A stretch of 6,755 nucleotides of DNA from contig SEHC01000105.1 in assembly GCA_004173415.1 (NCBI GenBank), positions 1 through 6,755 on the forward strand. Direction: 5' to 3'. The DNA comes from Lysobacteraceae bacterium. Lineage in GTDB: Bacteria; Pseudomonadota; Gammaproteobacteria; Xanthomonadales; Xanthomonadaceae. How positions within the stretch are numbered: the stretch's first letter is position 1; every line of letters begins with the position of its first letter. Positions 1 to 5,234 of this stretch are shown piece by piece. The notes below the pieces were generated by a model. It saw only the letters and a list, made by a program, of their open reading frames with translations. It did no database searches and had not been told where the DNA came from. Both the position numbers and the translations under genes were made by a program.

Positions 1-843
1 GTCATCAGCGGCAAAGGCCGCTGGGCCGTGCGCTACGCCGAGTACGGCAGGCCCAGCTTCTGCATCGTCCTGGAGGGCGGCTGCGAACTCGCCGTCGATG
101 GGCACGCGCCGTTCGCCATCGACGCCGGCGATTTCATCCTGCTGCCGGCCACGCCCGCCTTCACCCTGTCCAGCGCCGACCCGCCTGCGCCGGTGTTGCG
201 GGATCCCGATGCCCTGCCCAGCGATGGCAGCGAGGTGCGCTACGGCGAAGCGGAGGGCACGCCCGACATGCGCTCGCTCGGCGGCGCGTTCGTCTTCGAC
301 CCGGGCGACCCGGCGCTGCTGGTGTCGATGCTGCCGGCGGTGGTGCATGTATCCGGGTCCGCGCGCCTGTCGCAGCTGGTGGCGATGGTCGCGCAGGAAA
401 CGATCGCCGCCCTGCCTGGTGGCGAGTCGGCACTGTCGCGCCTGGTGGAACTGCTGCTGATCGAAGCCATGCGTTCGACCAGCGCAGGCAATGCACCACC
501 GGGACTGCTCAAGGGCCTGGGCGACGAACGCCTCGCCGTGGCCCTGACCCTGATGCATGCGCACATGGAACGCCCGTGGACGGTCGCGCAGCTGGCCAGC
601 GCCGCGGCGCTGTCGCGTTCGACCTTCCACGAACGCTTCATCCGCGTCGTCGGCGTGGCGCCGATGGAATACCTGCTGGCCTGGCGCATGCGCTTTGCCA
701 TGCGCTGGCTACGGGAGGGCGAACTGGGCAACTCGGAGATCGCCGAGCGCGTGGGCTACGCATCGGGCAGCGCCTTCAGCGCGGCGTTCCGGCGCCATGC
801 GGGCATGACGCCAAGCCGCTATGCGCAGCAGAACCGGGAATAG
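1..843 (+). CDS. AraC-family transcriptional regulator, 5' end cut off by window
   Basis: The reading frame is open from the first base, so the gene begins upstream; a GTG at position 28 is an internal valine, not a start, because the sequence before it already reads as sensor domain. Counting from the first visible codon, residues 1-170 form a cupin-like AraC_binding (Cupin_6) domain with the motifs PSFCIVLEGGCELAVDG and DAGDFILLPATPAFTLSS, which in this family bind a small ligand. Residues about 175-280 form the AraC/XylS DNA-binding domain: a first helix-turn-helix at about 194-213 (TVAQLASAAALSRSTFHERF) and a second at about 244-270 with the family signature IAERVGYASGSAFSAAFRRH and the ending GMTPSRY. 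It is a cytoplasmic DNA-binding regulator. Regulators of this subgroup often lie next to an oxidoreductase or efflux gene they control; any such target would be outside the window, to the left. Family is certain; ligand and target are unknown. Confidence 0.93.
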   Translation, partial: VISGKGRWAVRYAEYGRPSFCIVLEGGCELAVDGHAPFAIDAGDFILLPATPAFTLSSADPPAPVLRDPDALPSDGSEVRYGEAEGTPDMRSLGGAFVFDPGDPALLVSMLPAVVHVSGSARLSQLVAMVAQETIAALPGGESALSRLVELLLIEAMRSTSAGNAPPGLLKGLGDERLAVALTLMHAHMERPWTVAQLASAAALSRSTFHERFIRVVGVAPMEYLLAWRMRFAMRWLREGELGNSEIAERVGYASGSAFSAAFRRHAGMTPSRYAQQNRE

Positions 844-848
844 AGCGG

Positions 849-931
849 CCGCAGGGTGGGCCTTGGCCCACATTGCCTTCTGTCAGGCATCCTCGACACG
901 AAGCGGAGCGGTGCGCCAGGCCACCCTACGG
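849..931. repeat. REP-like intergenic inverted-repeat element
   Basis: The left arm CCGCAGGGTGGGCC (849-862) is nearly the reverse complement of the right arm GGCCACCCTACGG (919-931), differing by one substitution and one extra G. A second, tighter palindrome sits inside the left end (856-871). Inverted GGTGGGCC-type intergenic elements resemble the REP/BIME-like sequences common in Xanthomonas and Stenotrophomonas genomes. The element starts six bases after the AraC stop and covers the stop codon of the minus-strand gene that converges on it. Repetition elsewhere in the genome cannot be seen here, so the REP label is an inference. Confidence 0.5.
856..871 (+). terminator. Hairpin just after the AraC gene, possible terminator
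   Basis: GTGGGCC-TT-GGCCCAC is a perfect 7-bp GC-rich palindrome beginning 13 bases after the AraC stop codon. It lacks a T-run, so it is not a classic intrinsic terminator. It may act as a transcript-end stabiliser or simply be the core of the REP-like element. Confidence 0.3.
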
Positions 932-1417
932 CCCTACGCGACCCTTGGAAGCAACACGATCACCTGTTTGATCGTGCGGTAACGCCGGCTCCGGATGGTA
1001 GAACCGGATATCGTTCCCGCCGTATGTACACACGTAACTGTTGACGCTGATAATCCCGTTGAGGATGCTCATCGCCTCCGTGATCAGCGAGCTGCATTGA
1101 TCCTCCGAGGCAGCGCCGGCCTTGGCTGGAACGCCATCGCGTCCCAGATCGATCTGCAGTCGTCTTTCCCCTGTCGACAGGCTCACCGATATCTCGATCT
1201 TGCGTTGCCCAGGAAGCTTGCCTTTTCGATCCACGCTCTCCTGAAGCTCCTCCGCAAGCGACTTCTCGATCCGCGTGCGATCGGACGAACTCATGCTTGA
1301 GGCTGGCGTCCCTTCTGCATCTGGTGATGTGCCATGCGCAAGATGAACCACCAAGACAGAAACACCGAGGATGCTGAGTACTTCTAGTGGAGATATTTTT
1401 TTTTCGTCAGTTCTCAC
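926..1417 (-). CDS. Hypothetical membrane-anchored protein, 163 aa
   Basis: Not recognised. The start is GTG (1417-1415); the nearest upstream codons in this frame contain a TGA, so no longer start exists. Residues about 11-28 (LEVLSILGVSVLVVHLAH) form one hydrophobic helix after a short charged N-terminus, so this is a signal anchor or uncleaved signal with the rest facing the periplasm. A Ser-rich linker (about 37-46) is followed by a charged helix (RIEKSLAEELQESVDRKGK) and a small alpha/beta domain with two cysteines (about 107 and 128). The start overlaps the end of the upstream small gene by 11 bases, suggesting translational coupling. Codons 5-8 contain a run of nine A residues, a slippage-prone tract. 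The last residues (GRVGP) and the TAG stop are encoded inside the neighbouring inverted-repeat element, so the natural C-terminus may have been altered. It lies beside, but divergent from, a secreted peptidoglycan hydrolase and its inhibitor; a shared role is possible but not shown. Confidence 0.6.
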   Translation of the reverse strand: MRTDEKKISPLEVLSILGVSVLVVHLAHGTSPDAEGTPASSMSSSDRTRIEKSLAEELQESVDRKGKLPGQRKIEISVSLSTGERRLQIDLGRDGVPAKAGAASEDQCSSLITEAMSILNGIISVNSYVCTYGGNDIRFYHPEPALPHDQTGDRVASKGRVGP

Positions 1418-1619
1418 GCTGATTCACTCTTCTCACGCAGCTGGTCTGCCCTATCGTTCGCAGATACGACTGTAGGCGCTCCTGCAGCTCCGCGGGTGTA
1501 GGAATACTCTGATAACCGCAACAGAAGTCTCTGAAAGACAGGCGCCTGGCGTCGATCCGGCCAACACCGGTCACCTTCTTGAAGTGCTCCAATCTAGACG
1601 GTAGGCTCGACCCATCCAA
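1407..1619 (-). CDS. Small hypothetical protein, up to 70 aa, uncertain start
   Basis: Not recognised. The frame has no ATG: the candidates are TTG at 1619, a second TTG near 1592, and a GTG near 1572 that has GGAG 12 bases upstream. The region that looks most protein-like is IDARRLSFRDFCCGYQSI followed by an amphipathic helix (PAELQERLQSYLRTIG), with three cysteines and no signal peptide or membrane segment. The stop overlaps the GTG start of the downstream 163-aa gene, as in a two-gene minus-strand operon. The TTG start at 1619 would leave only 14 bases to the start of the divergent immunity gene, so a promoter for one gene must lie inside the other; this favours a later start here. It could also be the remaining C-terminal part of a longer gene that was broken when the adjacent cassette arrived. 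Confidence 0.4.
   Translation of the reverse strand: MDGSSLPSRLEHFKKVTGVGRIDARRLSFRDFCCGYQSIPTPAELQERLQSYLRTIGQTSCVRRVNQREN
1579..1607 (+). promoter_or_regulatory. Weak candidate sigma-70 promoter for the immunity/effector operon
   Basis: TTGAAG (1579-1584) and TAGGCT (1602-1607) are 17 bases apart, with matches of four of six and three of six to the -35 and -10 consensus. Transcription would begin near 1614, about 20 bases before the immunity gene start. The match is poor and the site lies inside the opposite-strand small reading frame, so this is only the best candidate available in the short upstream space. Confidence 0.2.
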
Positions 1620-1633
1620 TGGAGCTTGTTGAT

Positions 1634-2242
1634 ATGGACTATCGATTCAAATCCAAAGCAATGGTTCTGTATGCGGTGTTTGCCATGAGTGGAACTTCGC
1701 GCGCCTCCGGCGGCGCTGGAATACCACTCGACCTCGCAGCGGACAATGCGATGGTTTCCGCCCTCATTCCCGGCTCTAGCTCGATTCGCCTGCAGGAGCG
1801 GGGGGACCTGGATTTCGATGGCGACACGGATGTACTCGTGGTCCTTGAGAGAGTTGGCGACGCACCCGCAAGAAGTCAGCCCAGGGCACTGCTGATCTTT
1901 CAGAGGACAGAAAGCGGGACTCTGGAGATGGCAGCAATGAGTCCGAAAGCCATACTTTGCCAAACCTGTGGCGGCGCGATGGGCGACCCTCTTCAAGGGA
2001 TAGATCCTATGCCCGGAGGTTTTCGCCTTGGATTCGAGGGAGGATCCCGCGAGTTGTGGCAGCGTGAGTACAAGTTCTCCTATTCAACCGACGCGCGCAC
2101 CTGGGTCCTTGATGCAATCATCACCAAGGTGCTTGACCGCCTTGATGGCACTATCGAACAGCACCACACTGAGGCGCCCGTGCTGAAGCCCGTGCCGATT
2201 GAAGAATTTGACCCAAGGGAATTCCTGGAAGACCCGATCTAG
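1634..2242 (+). CDS. Periplasmic immunity-type protein (XAC2610-like X-Tfi), 202 aa
   Basis: This is the likely inhibitor that protects the producer from the hydrolase encoded next. The start at 1634 is chosen because GGAG (1621-1624) sits nine bases before it and it gives a clean signal peptide: MDYRFKSK, a hydrophobic core AMVLYAVFAMSG, and a cleavage site near SRA/SG (about residue 24); the ATG at 1619 adds five residues and spoils this. Residues 58-66 (DLDFDGDTD) match an EF-hand-like calcium loop, D-x-D-x-D-G-x-x-D. Then follow CQTCGGAMGDPLQGI (109-123), GGS (136-138) and W142. The ordering of CxxCGG-GDP, GGS and aromatic strand pairs, with the calcium loop, resembles XAC2610 of Xanthomonas citri, the known inhibitor of the effector XAC2609; this is judged from memory of the family, not from an alignment. 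No lipobox cysteine is present, so it should be soluble in the periplasm. It lies 32 bases upstream of the effector on the same strand, as expected for co-expression. Confidence 0.82.
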   Translation: MDYRFKSKAMVLYAVFAMSGTSRASGGAGIPLDLAADNAMVSALIPGSSSIRLQERGDLDFDGDTDVLVVLERVGDAPARSQPRALLIFQRTESGTLEMAAMSPKAILCQTCGGAMGDPLQGIDPMPGGFRLGFEGGSRELWQREYKFSYSTDARTWVLDAIITKVLDRLDGTIEQHHTEAPVLKPVPIEEFDPREFLEDPI

Positions 2243-2259
2243 GCCCAGCAGCAATGAGC

Positions 2260-2265
2260 AAGGAG
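2260..2265 (+). promoter_or_regulatory. Ribosome binding site that decides the effector start
   Basis: AAGGAG lies nine bases before the ATG at 2275. The in-frame ATG at 2254 has no purine-rich site before it, and this site falls within the seven codons that the earlier start would add. The later start is therefore preferred. Confidence 0.65.
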
Positions 2266-2274
2266 CGCTCGGAT

Positions 2275-3621
2275 ATGCCAACCACGAACGAAATTGAAGT
2301 ATTGCGGGCCGCAAGACAAGCCAACATCACCGCACGGGATGAGCTTGCCAACTTCATGGCCCAGCTAAGCCATGAATCAGGAGGGCTTACCCGGAAGGAA
2401 GAGAGCTTCCGCTATACGAGAGGGATCCACCAGATCCCGGTCCCGTCCGCTTTCCGGGAGGGACGTGAGCGTCTTGAGGCTGCGCATCTAGCTGCACTTG
2501 ATGGCCGGCCGCAGGAGCTTGCCCGGTTGATGTATGGCGGACGCATGGGGAATGATGATGCCGGCGACGGCTATCTCTATCGTGGCCGCGGGTTCAACCA
2601 ACTTACCGGGGAAGAGAACTATAGGACGGCTGGCGCTGCGCTTGGCCTTGACCTCACAACAAACCCTGATCTGGCCTCGAATATGGAGAATGCGGCTCGT
2701 ATCTCCGTCTGGTATTGGCAAGAGCGTGTACCGCAAGCGGACCGCGATGACGTCTCGGCGGCAACGCTCGCCATTAACGGTGGATACAATGGATTGCGTG
2801 ATCGGCATGAGCGATTCGACGCATGGCATGCGCTGTTGACGCCGGAGTTCCTCGCTGATCTGGATGCAGGACGAGTTCGACCGGGCGCTGGAGTCGGCCC
2901 AATCGTTGGACTCCCCGCAATGGAAGATGGCGCACTACGCCGCTTTGAGTCCGGCATGGATGTCCGACAGTTGCAGATCGACCTGCAAGCACTCGACATG
3001 AGAGATGCAAGAGGCCGGCGGATCGCCACAACCGGAACTTACGACCAAGGCACGGAGCAGTCCATACGGGGTTTCCAGGAGGCACATGGGCTTCCGGTGA
3101 CCGGCCGGGCAAACCAACAAACACTGGAAGTCATCCAGGATGTGTTGCAACGCCAACAGGCCCGGGTCCAACTGGATGGGGGGCCGGCAGCTCCGCCCAT
3201 GGGCCTCGCAGGAGGCAATGGTGAGCTGGAAGGACTCCAGGGTCTTCGAGTTGATGGCATCCCATCTGGCCACCGTGATTACGCGCTGTTCGAGGCCATC
3301 CGGCAGAATTTGCCGGAAGAAACCACGCTTGAGAAAGTTGCCGAGGTGGCGATGCGGGCTAAAACAGAGGCCGGCATCCTGAGGCCGGAGCAGATCGACG
3401 CAATCTTTGTGCAGGCCGAACGGGTGTTCGTCATAGGCAAGGTCCCAGGTTTCCGGACAGACGCAAACCTGTCGACTCCCGCGCCGGAATTCCGGGACAG
3501 CATGCGGAGCATGGAAGCGTTCGACCGACAGCTCGCGCGGCCAGCACAGTTCCCGGAACAACGGGAATCCATCAATCAGAATCAGGTTGCGCCCGGTGTC
3601 AGCTCACGCTCGCTGGCGTAA
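2275..3621 (+). CDS. X-T4SS-type antibacterial effector: GH19 lysozyme + PG-binding + XVIPCD, 448 aa
   Basis: A secreted peptidoglycan-cleaving enzyme. Residues about 8-190 are a GH19 (phage-endolysin/chitinase-type) catalytic domain: FMAQLSHESGG carries the acid Glu34, EESFRY probably carries the second acid Glu43, and RGRGFNQLTG (103-112), WYW (146-148) and INGGYNGLRDR (167-177) are the family's substrate-cleft motifs. Residues about 228-288 are a PG_binding_1 domain (TGTYDQGTEQSIRGFQEAHG). Residues about 320-448 fit an XVIPCD, the domain bound by the VirD4 coupling ATPase of bacterial-killing T4SSs: GLRVDGIPSGHRDYALF, a helix ending RPEQIDAIFVQ, a VFVIGKVPG strand, and a tail FDRQLARPAQFPEQRESINQ. 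No signal peptide is present, as expected for a T4SS substrate. Domain order matches XAC2609 of X. citri. The catalytic residues are intact. An in-frame ATG at 2254 would add seven residues. Alternative: a prophage endolysin, but the C-terminal domain and immunity neighbour argue against that. Confidence 0.88.
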   Translation: MPTTNEIEVLRAARQANITARDELANFMAQLSHESGGLTRKEESFRYTRGIHQIPVPSAFREGRERLEAAHLAALDGRPQELARLMYGGRMGNDDAGDGYLYRGRGFNQLTGEENYRTAGAALGLDLTTNPDLASNMENAARISVWYWQERVPQADRDDVSAATLAINGGYNGLRDRHERFDAWHALLTPEFLADLDAGRVRPGAGVGPIVGLPAMEDGALRRFESGMDVRQLQIDLQALDMRDARGRRIATTGTYDQGTEQSIRGFQEAHGLPVTGRANQQTLEVIQDVLQRQQARVQLDGGPAAPPMGLAGGNGELEGLQGLRVDGIPSGHRDYALFEAIRQNLPEETTLEKVAEVAMRAKTEAGILRPEQIDAIFVQAERVFVIGKVPGFRTDANLSTPAPEFRDSMRSMEAFDRQLARPAQFPEQRESINQNQVAPGVSSRSLA

Positions 3622-3628
3622 CCGTGGC

Positions 3629-3650
3629 GGCTGGTTAATCCAGCTTCTTC
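3629..3650 (+). terminator. Possible intrinsic terminator after the effector gene
   Basis: Eight bases after the effector stop, GCTGG (3630-3634) pairs with CCAGC (3640-3644) around a TTAAT loop, with one extra G-T pair, and is followed by TTCTTC. The stem is short and the T-run interrupted, so it is a weak terminator at best; its position is right. Confidence 0.35.
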
Positions 3651-3701
3651 GACCCAAGGCCAAGCGCTATCAGCTTCCTTCGTGCCCCTTGGCTAGATTA
3701 T

Positions 3702-3762
3702 CGATCGCGCGGCCTGCAGCGCCATCGCGACATTGCGTCGCTCGGCTGCAACGCTGCGATCG
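3702..3762. repeat. 61-nt nested inverted repeat between convergent genes
   Basis: Three nested stems can be paired by eye: CGATCGC plus GCG (3702-3711) with CGC-T-GCGATCG (3752-3762, one bulged T), TGCAGC (3715-3720) with GCTGCA (3745-3750), and GCGAC (3727-3731) with GTCGC (3737-3741) around a five-base loop. This is about 21 pairs in all. There is no T-run on either side, so it looks more like a REP-type element or processed RNA hairpin than an intrinsic terminator. It sits between the effector operon and the converging minus-strand gene, where a bidirectional transcript barrier would be useful. Confidence 0.45.
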
Positions 3763-3774
3763 TGCGTCCCCGGT

Positions 3775-4110
3775 TCAGAACCTGGACTGCAGGAGCCGGT
3801 CGTACTGGTACCACAACTCGGAAGTCCGGGTGGGATCGACGCGATTGACACCGATGCGAAATTTCTTCAGGCGCTGGCCCACCGGCGCACTGGCGAAGAA
3901 GACGTAGTCGTGGCTCGGATAGGTCAGGACCGCGTGCGAGGCAATGTCCAGCGTGCCGAGCGCGGCGTGGTGGGTGAGGCCCAGTTGCCAGTCCTGCCAG
4001 GCGCTGTGGTACTGCCCGTCATCGAGGAAGGCCGACTCCGGATGTGGAACCACCGGCAGCGCCTGGTTGCTGGAAGCCCAGGCTGACCTGGCCATGCCCG
4101 GGGGGCGCAT
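3775..4110 (-). CDS. Hypothetical protein, 111 aa, possibly the C-terminal remnant of a larger protein
   Basis: Not recognised. From about residue 22 on, codons show strong G/C preference at the third position and a natural residue mix (HHAALGTLDIASHAVLTYPS, DYVFFASAPVGQRLKKFRIG, SELWYQYDRLLQS), so this is very probably translated or recently was. It looks like a compact globular domain rich in aromatics, with no cysteine, signal peptide or membrane segment. The first twenty or so residues (MRPPGMARSAWASSNQ) look much less protein-like. The ATG at 4110 has a modest AAAGG ten bases upstream, and an in-frame TGA lies nine codons before it. The poor N-terminus, the lack of an obvious export signal beside an exported-protein gene, and the 142-base gap to the DUF5694 gene upstream suggest either an independent small gene or the tail of a truncated one. 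Confidence 0.45.
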   Translation of the reverse strand: MRPPGMARSAWASSNQALPVVPHPESAFLDDGQYHSAWQDWQLGLTHHAALGTLDIASHAVLTYPSHDYVFFASAPVGQRLKKFRIGVNRVDPTRTSELWYQYDRLLQSRF

Positions 4111-4252
4111 CGGGCGAATGCCTTTGGCAAATCGTCACTGCGAGGCCAGGCACGTTGTCCGAACACCTCACGCCCGTTTCGGCCTGCCGCCAGCGAAGGA
4201 CGCGGAAGCGAACAGGTAGCAGACCGAGGTGATGGATTGAGGCGTCTGCGCT

Positions 4253-5044
4253 TCACCTGCCCGCGGGCAGGAATGCGTTGGCTTGGACCAGTTCCACTCC
4301 AGGCGCGACGCGCAGGCACTGGTCCAGCAGGTGCACGTGGCCCTGGCCGTAGAACACCACCGCGCGGTCGCCGGGTTGCAGGGCCTGCAGCAGGCGCGCG
4401 CAGATGGCCAGGTTGCGTTGTGACCAGGCGGCGTTGAGGGCCACGCCGGGCTGGTCGTCGCCCTTGCCGTAGCGCAGGAACTCGGCATAGAAGCCGGCGG
4501 CCTCGTCGATGGCCTGCGCGGTGTTCATTTCGCGCAGCACGCCGCCGATGGAATGGGTGGCCTGCAAGGCGGTGATCCGCGCGGTGATGCCCTGGGCCTG
4601 TTGCATCAGTGCAGCGAGCGCATCGGTCCGGCCATTGGCCTGCGCCCAGGCCTGCACGGCTTCGAACGGAAACTCGCCGGGCACATCGAGGCCATGGACC
4701 TGGTCCAGGCCCCGTTGTTTGGCCAGGCGGAAGCCGAGTTGCACCACCTCGTTGCTGGAGGGCGGCAGGCTGCCATCGCGGTACTGCGCGTATTGCGTGC
4801 TGGCGGCAGCGGCCGGCCATTCGACCCCGACCAGGGTCGGTTCGAAGCGGGCCAGTGCATCGGTGACGGCTTGCAGTTCGGCCTGCCGCGCCGGCACGGT
4901 GACATCCGCCGATTCGACGTTGGCCTGGTCCTGGCCCGGATTGCCGAAGTGGTAGGTGCCGACCAGGAGCACGCGCGCCGGTTCGGCGGCGGGCACGGCG
5001 GTGGCGCAGGACAACAGGCACAGGACGAGCAGGCAACGGATCAC
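4253..5044 (-). CDS. Exported DUF5694-type protein (TraB/TIKI-like fold inferred), 263 aa
   Basis: The start is GTG at 5044, supported by GAGG eight bases upstream and by an immediate signal peptide: MIRCLLVLCLLSCATAVPAA, with cleavage near VPAA/EP (residue 20); LLSC at 10-13 could alternatively act as a lipobox. The frame stays open far upstream, but that extension is arginine/alanine-rich and antisense to another gene. The mature protein has the DUF5694 features: VGTYHFGNPGQD (28-39), a conserved acidic strand VGVEW (72-76), a helical middle, and a C-terminal VFYGQGHVHLL (230-240). An early GT-x-HF motif, a GVE strand and a late GxGH motif recall the TraB/TIKI/EreA-like clan, some members of which are metal-dependent peptidases or esterases; that link is inference and the biochemical role of DUF5694 is unknown. 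It acts in the periplasm or at the outer membrane. It is transcribed away from the alanine-rich exported protein, from a shared 190-base gap. Confidence 0.82.
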   Translation of the reverse strand: MIRCLLVLCLLSCATAVPAAEPARVLLVGTYHFGNPGQDQANVESADVTVPARQAELQAVTDALARFEPTLVGVEWPAAAASTQYAQYRDGSLPPSSNEVVQLGFRLAKQRGLDQVHGLDVPGEFPFEAVQAWAQANGRTDALAALMQQAQGITARITALQATHSIGGVLREMNTAQAIDEAAGFYAEFLRYGKGDDQPGVALNAAWSQRNLAICARLLQALQPGDRAVVFYGQGHVHLLDQCLRVAPGVELVQANAFLPAGR

Positions 5045-5234
5045 GGCATCCACCTCTCTGGAAAATAGGGACCAGGGGTTCGGCAGGCGGCGTGCCCGGC
5101 ATCGCCCGGCTGCCGACCGACCAGGCGTGTCCGCGAAGATACCGCGGCAGGCGGCGCAACGTGCGGCGCCGTCTGTCCGCCCGTGCGTGGCGGGCTCGTT
5201 GGTCTGGAGGGGGGATCGCGACGGAGGCATTCCC
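5045..5234. promoter_or_regulatory. Divergent intergenic region, presumed to hold both promoters
   Basis: The 190 bases separate the starts of two outward-facing genes for exported proteins, so promoters for both must lie here. Ribosome sites are visible at both ends (GAGG on the minus strand near 5053-5056 and GGAGG at 5223-5227 on the plus strand). The stretch is GC-rich with short inverted repeats (for example CGGCAG with CTGCCG), and no convincing -10/-35 pair can be picked by eye. Confidence 0.4.

Noticed and set aside
1571..1996. 141-codon minus-strand frame crossing the immunity gene start
   Set aside because: It is antisense to a gene with clear family motifs and overlaps the small 1407-1619 frame, with no domain or credible start of its own.
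2935..3561. 208-codon frame antisense to the effector
   Set aside because: It lies wholly inside the PG-binding and XVIPCD coding sequence; its residues mirror the sense codons and it has no recognisable domain.
2275..3621. Interpretation of the hydrolase as a prophage endolysin
   Set aside because: The GH19 and PG-binding domains alone would allow it, but there is no holin or phage structural gene nearby, the C-terminal domain resembles XVIPCD, and the upstream gene is an exported inhibitor-like protein.
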